A stretch of DNA of 64,000 nucleotides from an uncultured Clostridia bacterium (GTDB lineage Bacteria > Bacillota > Clostridia > Oscillospirales > Ruminococcaceae): contig CAMVDP010000008.1 of NCBI GenBank assembly GCA_947166275.1, positions 1 to 64,000 of the forward strand, in the 5' to 3' direction. A program made the position numbers and the translations under genes. Under the pieces are notes generated by a model. That model saw only the letters and a list, made by a program, of their open reading frames with translations. It did not search any database and was not told the origin of the DNA. Shown here one piece after another: positions 35,207 to 45,000 of this stretch. Position 1 is the stretch's first letter; the number at the start of each line of letters is the position of its first letter.

Positions 35207-35235
35207 TTGACAAAGATCGTTTTAGGTGGTATAAT
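35207..35235 (+). promoter_or_regulatory. Consensus promoter of the ABC exporter operon
   Basis: TTGACA (35207-35212), 17-base spacer, TATAAT (35230-35235). The leader contains a hairpin, GCCtGAAAC with GTTTCGGC (35260-35283), before GGATAAGGAGG and the ATG. Confidence 0.8.
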
Positions 35236-35308
35236 AACGTAAATAATATTTACACTACTGCCTGAAACGTTTTTTGTTTCGGCAAATCACGGATAAGGAG
35301 GAAAAAGT

Positions 35309-36229
35309 ATGTCACTGGTCGTCGAACATCTTTCAAAAAAGTTCGGGGAAAAAGTCGCTGTAAGAGATCTGTCGTTTGAGATCAACGAGCCGGGAGTGTT
35401 TGCTTTTCTTGGCACAAACGGAGCAGGCAAGAGTACATCGATACGTATGATACTCGGAATGCTTGCAAAAGACAGCGGAAGTGTTCTGTGGAACGGACAA
35501 CCGCTCGATATAATGAAGGAGCAGGTCGGTTATCTCGCGGAGGAGCGCGGACTTTACCCGAAGTACAACATACTTGAACAGATGTATTACTTTGCTTCGA
35601 TAAAAGGCGTGAAGAAAAAGGATGCGACTCCTGCTATTGACTATCTGTTCTCGCGTCTGAAGATAGATGAGTATAAGAAGATGAAGGCGGAGCAGCTCTC
35701 AAAGGGCAATCAGCAGAAGGTACAGCTTGCTGCGGCACTGCTGTGCAACCCGAAGCTGATAATCCTCGATGAGCCGCTGAGCGGTCTTGATCCGGTCAAC
35801 GCAGATCTGTTCAAGTCGATAATACGCGAGGAGCGGGACAACGGCAAGTACATAATCATGTCGTCACACCAGATGGAGACGATCGAGGAGTTCTGTGAGG
35901 ATCTCGTGCTTCTGCATCACGGAGATGTAGTCATGAGCGGAAACCTCAATGATATCAAGCGTTCGCGCGGCCGTGAAAATCTTACGATAAAGGCTGACAA
36001 GCCCATCGGCGATATCGCACAGCGCTGCGGACTCACGCTTGTGGAAGAAACACCGAACGGTTCGTCCTTCAAGGTAAAGAGCGAGGACGATGCGGGCAGG
36101 ATGCTGCGTGAGATGCTTGACAACGGAATCAATGTGATAAAATTTGACCTCAGAGAACCGACACTTCACGAGCTGTTCGTTGAGAAGTGCGGCGGAAATA
36201 CACAAGAAACAGCGCCGGAGGTGAGATGA
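35309..36229 (+). CDS. ABC transporter ATP-binding protein, NatA-like
   Basis: 306 residues. Walker A GTNGAGKSTSIRM (about 35-47), signature LSKGNQQKVQLA and Walker B LIILDEPLSGLDP are intact; the C-terminal DUF4162-like extension (about 215-300) is present. The subfamily (NatA/EcsA-like with LSxGNQQK) powers efflux of Na+ or other small cations or amphiphiles. The permease gene starts right after its stop codon, with GGAGGTGAG inside this gene. Substrate not readable from sequence; the sodium channel 30 kb away makes Na+ handling an open idea only. Confidence 0.9.
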   Translation: MSLVVEHLSKKFGEKVAVRDLSFEINEPGVFAFLGTNGAGKSTSIRMILGMLAKDSGSVLWNGQPLDIMKEQVGYLAEERGLYPKYNILEQMYYFASIKGVKKKDATPAIDYLFSRLKIDEYKKMKAEQLSKGNQQKVQLAAALLCNPKLIILDEPLSGLDPVNADLFKSIIREERDNGKYIIMSSHQMETIEEFCEDLVLLHHGDVVMSGNLNDIKRSRGRENLTIKADKPIGDIAQRCGLTLVEETPNGSSFKVKSEDDAGRMLREMLDNGINVIKFDLREPTLHELFVEKCGGNTQETAPEVR

Positions 36230-37603
36230 ATGAGAATAAAGGGTTGGAAGGAAGTATTTGCCTTCACATTCAATCAACAGATAAAAACCAAGTCGTTTAT
36301 CATCGGCACAGCGGTCATGGCGTTCATCGTGGCTCTTATCGCGTTCCTTGCGGATGTTCTGCCTATGGCCTTCCTCGGTTCCCAGATCGAGCAGGCTGAA
36401 AACGCTTTGAAGGGCGGAAGCATATATACTGTCGATACGGTCTACATAAGCAATGAAACGGACTACAGATTTGATCTGACCAATCTCCTCACATCGCAGT
36501 CTCTCAACTGCAAGATTATCACATCAGCCGAAGCTGACGCAAAGATATCGGAGATCTCCGATACATCGGAAAAGGCGATGGTGGTACGTATCATCTCCGG
36601 GAATAACGGTCTCGGTGTAGATTCAAGATACGCTACAGGTGAGGATAACCCGGTCACGAAGAATGACTGCGGCAGTATCAGCTCAATGATCGCGAGCGAG
36701 GTGAATGTACAGTATCTTCTGCAGATCGGAGTTCCCGAAAACGAGATAGCGCGCACGCTTTCCGGTGTCACTACTACCGTAAGCAGCGCCGGCGAGGAAC
36801 CGGTAAGCATGATTCAGCAGATAATGAACTCTGTTGTACCCATGATCTCCGCTATAGTGCTGTTCATATTTATATTCTCATACAGCCAGCTCGTAGCACA
36901 GGCTGTGGCTATCGAGAAATCATCGAGAGTGATCGAGTATCTTCTCACATCGGTGAAGCCGCTTGCGATAATACTCGGTAAGGTACTCGCAATGTGCTGT
37001 GTTTCACTTCTGCAGTTCTTCATCATCGGACTCGGCGGCACATTAGGATTTTTGGTATCCCTCCCGTTTGGCATCATGTCCAAGGTGGGTTCGCTCGCGG
37101 GTGCAGCAGCTGACAGCATGGCTGCTGCCGGAAACAGCGAGGCTATCGGTATTGTGAACGATATCGGAGCCGCGTTCTCTAATGTGGACTTGAGCGTACT
37201 TGTCATAATGATAGTAACGTTCATACTCGGTTTCCTGTTCTTCTCCGGTCTCGCAGGACTTGCTGGTGCGAGCATCAGTAAGATGGAGGATCTGTCCTCC
37301 GCTATACAGCCGATGTCGCTGATAGGCGTGCTTGGCTTCTACCTTGCGTACTTCCCGCAGGTAACTGGCGAGGAGAATACGATGTCCATGATAGCGAGGT
37401 ATATCCCGATATCTTCACCGTTCATACTAACGTCCGACTATATGCTCGGAAAGATAGGCATAGTCGAGGCGCTTATATCGATAGCGATAATGGTCGCTGC
37501 GGATATCCTTATAATGATGTTTGTGGCAAAGGTTTATGAGACGATAATTCTCCACACAGGCAACAGACTGAAAATAGGCGATATGCTTAAAATGACAAAG
37601 TAA
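36230..37603 (+). CDS. ABC transporter permease, NatB-like
   Basis: 457 residues. One N-terminal helix (about 20-45, SFIIGTAVMAFIVALIAFLADV), a large extracellular domain (about 50-200), then five or six helices clustered in 200-445, the ABC-2/NatB layout. The extracellular domain carries Ser/Thr/Asp-rich segments. It must pair with the ATPase encoded immediately upstream to form a homodimeric-permease exporter. GGAGGTGAGATGA places the start. Ends ahead of a clear terminator. Confidence 0.88.
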   Translation: MRIKGWKEVFAFTFNQQIKTKSFIIGTAVMAFIVALIAFLADVLPMAFLGSQIEQAENALKGGSIYTVDTVYISNETDYRFDLTNLLTSQSLNCKIITSAEADAKISEISDTSEKAMVVRIISGNNGLGVDSRYATGEDNPVTKNDCGSISSMIASEVNVQYLLQIGVPENEIARTLSGVTTTVSSAGEEPVSMIQQIMNSVVPMISAIVLFIFIFSYSQLVAQAVAIEKSSRVIEYLLTSVKPLAIILGKVLAMCCVSLLQFFIIGLGGTLGFLVSLPFGIMSKVGSLAGAAADSMAAAGNSEAIGIVNDIGAAFSNVDLSVLVIMIVTFILGFLFFSGLAGLAGASISKMEDLSSAIQPMSLIGVLGFYLAYFPQVTGEENTMSMIARYIPISSPFILTSDYMLGKIGIVEALISIAIMVAADILIMMFVAKVYETIILHTGNRLKIGDMLKMTK

Positions 37604-37613
37604 CAGATCTAAA

Positions 37614-37640
37614 AGTGGGAGCGGAAGCTCCCACTTTTTT
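37614..37640 (+). terminator. Terminator after the ABC exporter operon
   Basis: AGTGGGAGC and GCTCCCACT with a GGAA tetraloop, followed by TTTTT. Confidence 0.9.
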
Positions 37641-37661
37641 GCACAAAAAAACAAAAACCAC

Positions 37662-37710
37662 TTGAAAACCTATAAAACCTATGGTATAATGATAATATAG
37701 TATATACCAT
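37662..37710 (+). promoter_or_regulatory. Promoter and palindromic operator of the Rrf2 gene
   Basis: TTGAAA (37662-37667), 17-base spacer, TATAAT (37685-37690). ATGGTATA (37681-37688) and TATACCAT (37703-37710) form an 8-base inverted repeat 14 bases apart that covers the -10 box and start site, the expected placing for an autorepressor site of an Rrf2 dimer. Confidence 0.65.
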
Positions 37711-37722
37711 GGGGTGAGGAAA

Positions 37723-38160
37723 ATGAAGATTTCAACAAAGGGAAGATATGCGCTCAGAATGATAACCGATATCGCGGCACGGCAGGATGACGGGTTCATC
37801 TCATTGAAGGAGATATCCGACAGACAGGGGATATCTAAAAAGTACCTTGAGCAGATAGTGCCGCAGCTGACAAAGAATGGTCTGCTGAAGACCAATCGCG
37901 GAAATCATGGAGGATATTCCCTGACAAAGAAGGCTGAAGAGATCACGGTCGGTGATGTCCTTCGTGCAGCAGAAGGCAGCATAGCTACGGTATCATGCCT
38001 CGAATACGAGACGAATGACTGTCCGAGAGCTGACAAATGCGCCACACTGTTCGTCTGGAAGGGGCTTAATAAAGTGATCAACGAATACCTTGACGGCGTG
38101 ACCGTGGCTGATATCCTCGAACACAGTTCCGGCGATTCGGGCAGTGATTTCTGTATCTGA
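37723..38160 (+). CDS. Rrf2-family transcriptional regulator (IscR/CymR-like)
   Basis: 145 residues from ATG 37723, behind GGGGTGAGGAA. The winged helix (about 1-80) starts MKISTKGRYALRMITDIA and holds QGISKKYLEQIVPQL. Three cysteines (SCLEYETNDCPRADKC, about 90-105) sit where IscR holds its Fe-S cluster, so this member may sense iron-sulfur status or redox; CymR, by contrast, lacks that set. No isc/suf or cysK gene follows: the next gene is cdaA after a terminator, so it is a single-gene unit likely controlling itself and distant targets. Confidence 0.9.
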   Translation: MKISTKGRYALRMITDIAARQDDGFISLKEISDRQGISKKYLEQIVPQLTKNGLLKTNRGNHGGYSLTKKAEEITVGDVLRAAEGSIATVSCLEYETNDCPRADKCATLFVWKGLNKVINEYLDGVTVADILEHSSGDSGSDFCI

Positions 38161-38172
38161 ATATATATTTCT

Positions 38173-38205
38173 CTCTCCCTCATGATCCATGAGGGAGAGT
38201 TTTTA
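38173..38205 (+). terminator. Terminator after the Rrf2 gene
   Basis: CTCTCCCTCATG and CATGAGGGAGAG pair across ATC, followed by TTTTTATT. Confidence 0.9.
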
Positions 38206-38344
38206 TTCTGTATGGCGGTTTTGTAAAATTTTTTCGTGAAATTGCGCGAAAAGACTTGCAATTTACTGAAAAATTTGATAAAATAATATTTGTACGCTCG
38301 GTCGTTACTAAAACGTCCGGCATAGTTCAATGAAAGGAAGCAGG

Positions 38345-39256
38345 GTGCAGGATTTGCTGTATTATCTTACCGATATCTGGAACTCGCTGATAAGTGTTTT
38401 CAGCTCAATACAACCCATAGATTGGCTCGATATACTGTTCCTCGCAGTAATTCTGTATTGGGTCATCAAACTGGTTCGCGAGACAAGAGCAGAACAGCTC
38501 GTAAAGGGTGTTGTACTTCTTGTCATCGTTCTTTTCATTGTCAATCAGTTTGAGTTCAAGGCAATGAAGGTCATAAGTGAGACCTTTGTCAACGTCGGAC
38601 TCGTTGCGTTCATTGTCATGTTCCAGCCCGAGCTTCGTCGTGCGCTCGAAAAGGTCGGCCGCTCGAAAGTCATGAAGCCTATGCTGCTATTCGATAATGC
38701 GGGTCCCGATGACCAGAACAAGGAGACCGTTGCAATAGAGCAGATATCCCTCGCGTGTGAGAAGCTTTCCCGAACTGCCACAGGTGCGCTCATAGTCATC
38801 GAACGTGAGACAAAGCTCGGTGAGCAGATAGAGACCGGTACGATTCTCAACGCGATACCGAGTGAGGAGCTGTTCAGAAACATATTCTTCCCGAATACCC
38901 CCATGCACGACGGTGCAGTAATAATCCGTAATGGTATGATATACGCCGCAGGCTGCTTCCTGCCGAAGCCCTCGAAGGAGGAGCTCATAAACAAGGAGCT
39001 CGGTTCCCGCCACCGTGCCGCGATAGGCATGAGCGAGGTGTCCGACGCTGTGATAATAGTAGTGTCCGAGGAAACCGGCATGATATCCATAGCCGAGAAC
39101 GGCAGACTCGAACGTGGCTTTGACCGCGAGAAACTCCGCAATTACCTGAAAAAGGCAATGCTTCCCGAAAACACGGAGATGAAGAAATCCAGAGATAAGC
39201 GTAAAAACGTAAAGCCGGCCGATACCGACAAAGCGAAAGGCGGTGACGGAAAGTGA
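38345..39256 (+). CDS. cdaA: Diadenylate cyclase CdaA
   Basis: 303 residues from GTG 38345, which has GAAAGGAAG just ahead; the ATG at 38330 would overlap that site and lacks its own, though it cannot be excluded. Three membrane helices (about 20-95) precede the DisA_N catalytic domain (about 100-270) with the motifs MHDGAVIIRN and SRHRAAIGMSE. It makes c-di-AMP from two ATP at the membrane. A Lys/Asp-rich tail follows. It overlaps cdaR by 4 bases. The usual third gene, glmM, is not in this locus. GdpP at 21.2 kb degrades the product. Confidence 0.94.
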   Translation: MQDLLYYLTDIWNSLISVFSSIQPIDWLDILFLAVILYWVIKLVRETRAEQLVKGVVLLVIVLFIVNQFEFKAMKVISETFVNVGLVAFIVMFQPELRRALEKVGRSKVMKPMLLFDNAGPDDQNKETVAIEQISLACEKLSRTATGALIVIERETKLGEQIETGTILNAIPSEELFRNIFFPNTPMHDGAVIIRNGMIYAAGCFLPKPSKEELINKELGSRHRAAIGMSEVSDAVIIVVSEETGMISIAENGRLERGFDREKLRNYLKKAMLPENTEMKKSRDKRKNVKPADTDKAKGGDGK

Positions 39257-40557
39257 GCAATATGTTCCACCGTGTCGCGAAGGGCTTTGTGAACAACTTC
39301 AAGACGATAATCCAGGCGCTTGTGTTCTCTGTCATAATATGGGTGTTCATTTCGGTGCAGATATTCCCTGATGTGTCGATACACATTACAGATATCCCGC
39401 TGAAATGCGAGCCTACAACGCTTATGACGGAAGAGGATCTTCAGATCGTGTCTGTGGATACGAGCAAGGTCACTGTGCTTATCCGTGGTAAACGTTATTC
39501 GATAAGCCGTTTCTCGAAGGATAATTTCGAAGCTGTGTGCGACCTTTCGCGCGTTTACGAAGCCGGTGAGTTTGATGTGCCGATCGATATCACACTGAAC
39601 GACACTGCCGAGGACTGTCAGATCGTTACAGATAACTTAAGCGCCAAGGTCAAGGTTATAAAGATCGTCTCACGTGAGATGGAGCTTATCCCCAACACAG
39701 ATTCTCTCGCTATAGCCGATGAGATGCAGATAGAGGGTGAAGTCACAGCTTCGCCGTCCGTTATCACTATCACAGGCGAAGAAAGCCTTGTCAACTCGAT
39801 AGGTCACATTGAGGCTGTCGCTTCGTATGACGGTACGCTCGACCATTCAGAGGGTGTGAGCGCGAACCTCGAATTCTTCAACACATCGGGCATCAAGATA
39901 GCTCGTCCCGACCTCACATACAACAGCAATGACATCGTTGTGAGCGTTCCGGTATACAAGATAAAAACGCTTCCGGTACAGGTAAGATTTACCGGTACGA
40001 TAGGCAATTCAAGCTTCGATCCAGATGATCTCGATTACTCCATGTCGATAAACGAGATAACCATAGGTTCTCCCGACAGCTCCACCGATAAACTCGATGC
40101 CATAGATATAGGCGAGATATCGCTTGCCGCACTTACGCTCAAAGATCTCCAGGGCGGCGTAACACTCCCTGTTGAGCTTCCCGATGGTTATAAGAACATT
40201 TCCGGCAACCGCACGATCACGGTGACATTCCCTGACGCTGATAACTTCGGTCAGCTCGGTTTCACAGTGCCTTCGGAGAATTTCACAATAATCAACAATC
40301 CTTCGAAGTACGACGTAAAGGTGCTCACAAATCAGATAGTCGTTAATGTGGTAGGTTATTCCGATTATATCCAGACCATGACATCATCTGATATCTACGC
40401 CACCATCAATCTGCTGGGCGTGGATATAAGCGAGGGCTCAAAGAGCGTTTCCGTTACATTCCGCCTGAAGGGCAGCAATGTGCGTGCATGGGTAACGGGC
40501 GAGGAATACAAGGTAGACCTGCTTATCACTCAGGCTGCTGAAGACGAAGAACAATAA
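39253..40557 (+). CDS. cdaR: CdaA regulator CdaR (YbbR-domain protein)
   Basis: 434 residues. One N-terminal membrane helix (about 12-32, IIQALVFSVIIWVFISVQIF) and a row of extracellular YbbR domains (about 40-425; roughly four repeats by eye, with boundaries near ELIPNTDSL, LPVQVRFTG and FTIINNPSK). In Firmicutes CdaR binds CdaA and modulates its activity from the outside of the membrane. GTG start inside the last codons of cdaA gives strict translational coupling. Ends before a strong terminator. Confidence 0.92.
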   Translation: MSNMFHRVAKGFVNNFKTIIQALVFSVIIWVFISVQIFPDVSIHITDIPLKCEPTTLMTEEDLQIVSVDTSKVTVLIRGKRYSISRFSKDNFEAVCDLSRVYEAGEFDVPIDITLNDTAEDCQIVTDNLSAKVKVIKIVSREMELIPNTDSLAIADEMQIEGEVTASPSVITITGEESLVNSIGHIEAVASYDGTLDHSEGVSANLEFFNTSGIKIARPDLTYNSNDIVVSVPVYKIKTLPVQVRFTGTIGNSSFDPDDLDYSMSINEITIGSPDSSTDKLDAIDIGEISLAALTLKDLQGGVTLPVELPDGYKNISGNRTITVTFPDADNFGQLGFTVPSENFTIINNPSKYDVKVLTNQIVVNVVGYSDYIQTMTSSDIYATINLLGVDISEGSKSVSVTFRLKGSNVRAWVTGEEYKVDLLITQAAEDEEQ

Positions 40558-40569
40558 GATGTAATACAA

Positions 40570-40605
40570 AAAAGTGTATCGGCGTTCGCCGATACACTTT
40601 TTTTC
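40570..40605 (+). terminator. Terminator after cdaA-cdaR
   Basis: AAAGTGTATCGGCG and GCCGATACACTTT around a TTC loop, followed by a run of seven T. It lies ahead of a convergent minus-strand gene. Confidence 0.9.
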
Positions 40606-40642
40606 TTTGGTATGATGCCTATATGCTTTATCTATTGGGGGA

Positions 40643-41977
40643 TTACGCTGCTTTTGTCGCAGTTTTGCTTTTTTTGTGTTTATTTGCTCCGCGCCCCACG
40701 AAAGCAGTCTCATATATGATGAACGCAAGAGCGAGAACAGTTGCCGCCTGTGCTCTGTAGGTGAAGAAAAAGTGTATGTATGAATGGTTCATCAGTACAA
40801 TGTACCTGATATATGGTATCAGCCCTATCGCAGCGTATATCAGGATGTCAGACGGCTGTATGCCGCCGCGCCTGTACACAAAGCATAAATACGCCGTTGC
40901 GAGCAAAATAACGATAAGCGTCGCTGCGCCTATGCCGCCATACCCGACAGGAAACAGGCAGGCGAAGTTCCTTGCGAGTGCTCCCGGAATACTCTCTTCA
41001 CCTGTGGTAGAGCCGAACGAGCGCTCTGCGATGTGTCCGAAGACAGTCGATGAGATGTCTTCGCCGAGAATAACTGCCGCGCTCACCCATTTGAGCACCC
41101 ACATTCCCACGTAGCCTATGCCCCACACCACGCAGTACTCCACAGCGCCGGATATCTTTGTCTTTACGGCGGTAGTATTCGCTTCGTCTCTGCGTATCTT
41201 GCGTGAAGTGTATATTACGAGCAGCAGCGGTACTGTGAGTGTTAGCGTCTCGCTCGTGAGAAAGTCGAGGAAGTTTGTGACAATGCCCGAGATCAGGAAC
41301 AGTATCCCGAGCGCGTGAGTATGCCTGTGAAGCGTCATAAGCACGGCTATAACCGAGACAGCGGGCAAGATAAGGAATACCCACGTGTATTCGAGAGAGA
41401 ACGGCACGTACCATATCCCCGCCGCGGCAATTGCAATGGTATAGCCGACTGCTCCGGCGTACAGCTTATGCCATATCAGAACGAGCAGCAGCAGCACAGT
41501 GAGCGCGCCCATTATGCAGGCGTTGATGATGTACATACCTCTGATATCTGTGAAGAGATGTGTAGCTCTCACAATGGCGGCGGCCCCGTGCCAGTATCGT
41601 ATATACTGTGTATTTGCTTTATTTCCCACTGCAACGCAGTTGATAAAGTTGACGTTTTCGTCATAGTTTTTGTTACTGTAATACTCTGCGCGCATGACCG
41701 AACCGAGAGAGTCATCGGGGTCGAAATTGTACGCGATATTCAGCAGTATCGAGTCGGCATAGCGGTCGATAATGCTCGCGTCGATATCATCGGAGAGCTT
41801 GAAGAACACAAAGTCATCGCAAAGATGCTCTGCGGAGGTAAGCATATTGGCGAAAATCGCGTTCCGCGGGACAAATGCCGCCATGACCAGCATACCGGCG
41901 CAAAGCACAGATGTCGTGATAAATGTAATTATGTATATGATCGTTCTTCCGACAAGTGTGTTGAGTTTGATCTTCAT
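40643..41977 (-). CDS. Polytopic membrane protein, possibly GT-C-like
   Basis: 444 residues with about ten hydrophobic helices (first 12-35; others across 150-430) and a sizeable loop after the first helix (about 36-140) rich in Asp/Asn and Tyr. This layout recalls GT-C glycosyltransferases or O-antigen-like polymerases, but no diagnostic DxD motif stands out apart from FDPDDS and DDID in the loop. The C-terminus is Lys/Ala-rich and cytosolic. It is the third gene of a likely operon with a GHL10/amidase fusion and a GHL10 lipoprotein, which points to wall or surface-glycan work. Ribosome binding site weak. Function not recognised. Confidence 0.65.
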   Translation of the reverse strand: MKIKLNTLVGRTIIYIITFITTSVLCAGMLVMAAFVPRNAIFANMLTSAEHLCDDFVFFKLSDDIDASIIDRYADSILLNIAYNFDPDDSLGSVMRAEYYSNKNYDENVNFINCVAVGNKANTQYIRYWHGAAAIVRATHLFTDIRGMYIINACIMGALTVLLLLVLIWHKLYAGAVGYTIAIAAAGIWYVPFSLEYTWVFLILPAVSVIAVLMTLHRHTHALGILFLISGIVTNFLDFLTSETLTLTVPLLLVIYTSRKIRRDEANTTAVKTKISGAVEYCVVWGIGYVGMWVLKWVSAAVILGEDISSTVFGHIAERSFGSTTGEESIPGALARNFACLFPVGYGGIGAATLIVILLATAYLCFVYRRGGIQPSDILIYAAIGLIPYIRYIVLMNHSYIHFFFTYRAQAATVLALAFIIYETAFVGRGANKHKKSKTATKAA

Positions 41978-42006
41978 ATAATATCAGGTATTTTTCTTTC
42001 CGTATG

Positions 42007-45000
42007 TCAGTCGTCGTCGCTTATATCGTCTATATCTTCATCACTGCCGTCATTTTCGGTAACGGATGTGGCCTGTCCGGAAGCTGCGGCATCCGTAACA
42101 TCTGCGCTGTCGGAGTCGTCGGTCTCGGCAGGTTCTTCGTCCTCACCGTCATCGGGTATATCGTCGCTCGTAGAAGTGCTGATCTGTGTCGGAGTGTTGT
42201 CCGATCCCGCAGATCCGGCTGTCGTATCCGGGAGGGTCACTTCTGCCGTCTGGGACTCGGCAGCTGTATATCCTTCAGAGGCGTAGGCGATATTGCTGCG
42301 TGCTATGTAATTCTTGATGCCCGTTACGATGCCCGCGGCAATGCCTTTGCGGTGTGTCGCCGATGCGAGTGCCATAGCGTCCTGAATGTTATCTACAAAT
42401 CCTGTCTCCACCAGCACGGAAGGGAAGTCCTGCTGCAGTGTGACATGGTAGTAGCTGTAACGTGCGCCGCGGTCACGGTCAGCACCGTCTGTGTAGACGC
42501 TGTTCTTATAGTAGGTTGAGATACCTTTGGATATCTCGGCTGCGAGCGGCTCCGACCACGAGGTGAAGTAGTACGCTTCGGCTCCGCGTGCATCACCGAG
42601 CGCTTTATTGGCGTGTATCGAGATGAATATGTCACAGCCGTACGCACGTGCGTAGTTCGGACGCTCCTTGGTGAGCAGGAAATCGCTTTCTGTCTTGAGG
42701 CGTACCACACTTGCGCCGGCCTCCTTGAGCTGGGTCTCAAGCTCCTTTGCTATCGCGAGCACCGCCTCCTGCTCGACTACCTCGCCTATCGCGCCCGGAT
42801 CGAGCACCGACGCTGATCTGCCGTAGCCGTGACCCGGGTCGATGACCACGGTGAGCCCGGAAAGGCTGTTTATCGGCACGGGGAACCACAGTATAAGGTC
42901 GCCGTTGCCGTCATATCTTGCGTACTGGCCGAAGTACACACCTGGCTGGCGAAGCTCGAGGATAAGACGGAACTTGGTGCCGTTCTCCTCGGTGACTGTG
43001 TCCCATTTACCCGACTTGAACACCATATTGTGCTCAAATGAGGGGAGCGCGGTAACGCTTGTGATGTTTTCAAAGGTTATGTAGAGGTGTGTCGCGGTCA
43101 GGTCCTTAACGTTGTAATCGCCGTCCCAGGCAGTGTAGTAGTTATTCCCTGCGAGACGCATATTGAAGCCCGTTCTGTGGTCGAGCTTTATCTTGATGTA
43201 GCTGTTGCCGTTAGTTGTTCCTACCGACTTGACGAAAAGCGCGTTCTCGGTCACAGCTGGTGCTTCCTCAAGCACCGAAGCGCTTGCCGCGATACGCTTG
43301 CCGGACTCGGTAACATAGTAGTTTCCGGACGTTGAGCGGTATATCTCAAGTGTACCCGCAGGAAGCTGTGAAAACAGCGGCGAAGGTATGTCGTCGGCAG
43401 TCTTGCCGTCGTATACTATGGTGTTATCGTACAGCGTCTTCACGTACTTGACCTGTTCGCCGGAAGTGTGAGTCGTCTCAAGCTTTGCGAGAACCTCACC
43501 GCTTCCCGCGTCGGAGGCGTCTGCTGTGAGGACTACCTCTGCCTGCTTTACAGGCTCGGGCTTTGCGTTGACAGTGACGGATGCGCCGACAGCTTCCATT
43601 TTGTAGCCGGAATACGACGCGGATATTGTGATCTTGCCGAGCGGGGTTACCTGCCCGATCACACCGTCAGGCACAGTGTATGTGCCGGTGTATCGTGCGT
43701 ATGTGGAGTTTGCTTCGTCCTCGTCGGTGCTTTCGAGCTCCTTCATGGACACGGTAGTGCCGTTTATCGTTCCGTAGACCGATGCGCCCTTGTATGCCCT
43801 CGCGGTGAGGGTTATCTTGGTGCCGCCGTCAACGGTCAAAGACTTGCCTTCGGAAATCGCGGCACCTATGGATTTGAGCACGGTTATCTTGCGGGTTATG
43901 CTGTATGTATATGTTTTATCCTTGTGGCTTATTGTGAACGTGTTCAGGCCGTCTTTAAGCGGCTTCTCGAAATAGAAGTTGCCCACATCGTTGAGGCGTA
44001 TCTCGTCGCCGTTGAACAGAACGGGGAAGTTGCTGTCGAACGTTCCCATGAACGCGACAGAGGTCTCCGCGGTCGTGAATTTCAGGCTTGCCGGTGATGT
44101 CATCTTCAGATCCTCGAACAGCGATGTTTCGTCGATCTGCTCGTTATAGTAAGACATCAGCGCGTCCGTGGAGCCGAGCGTGTTTTTCTCAAGCGCCTGA
44201 TAGGAATTAAACACGCTGCCGGAGTAGCTTTTTAGCTCCTTCGCTACGGTGAGCTGTTTGAGAAGCTGGTCTGCCGCGCCCCAGCCTACAGTGTCAGTAC
44301 CGATGAACTCGTTGTGGTGCAGTATGTACATCGGAATTCCTGCTGTATCCGCGAGAGCGCCCCACCATCCGGTCACCTTCTCAAACGGCAGTGACGATGA
44401 TGTAAGCGAGCCATAAGCGCGGACTGCAACGAAATCCACGTAACCTTTTTCGATGAAGCTTTTTGTGTCCGCGTGACCGTCATAGTACGCCTGAACGTAG
44501 TCATTGGTCTCGCTGCCTTCGGGGTTTACCGAGGAGTTTGCCCACATATCGTTCACGATAAAGCCGACGGCTATCGAGTTGTCGGTGCCGTGGATGACCT
44601 CGGCGGCTGTGCTGAAATACTGCTCCGCGGCATCATAAAGCCAATTGTTGTAGCCGACTCCGGAGCCGTTATCCATATAATCGCCAAAACTCGACACACT
44701 TCGGCGCACGTAATAGTCGTCAAGCAGGATACCGCTGCACGCGTATTTCACAGCGAAGCGGTGAGTGCGTGACACGAGAGTGTCTATCGCGTCCGAGCCG
44801 GAGCGGCTGTCTGACAGTGCGTATCCGAGGTCGAATACCACGTAGGGTGTTATACCGCACTGATACGCTGATTCGATCGCTGCGAGCACCGGATCTGTAC
44901 TGTCCGACGCGTCGAGCGTATAGTATGCCTTACCTTCATATACTGTGGAAATGACAACGCTGTTAAGGCCGAGCTCGGAAAAGCGCAGGAAAACATTGTC

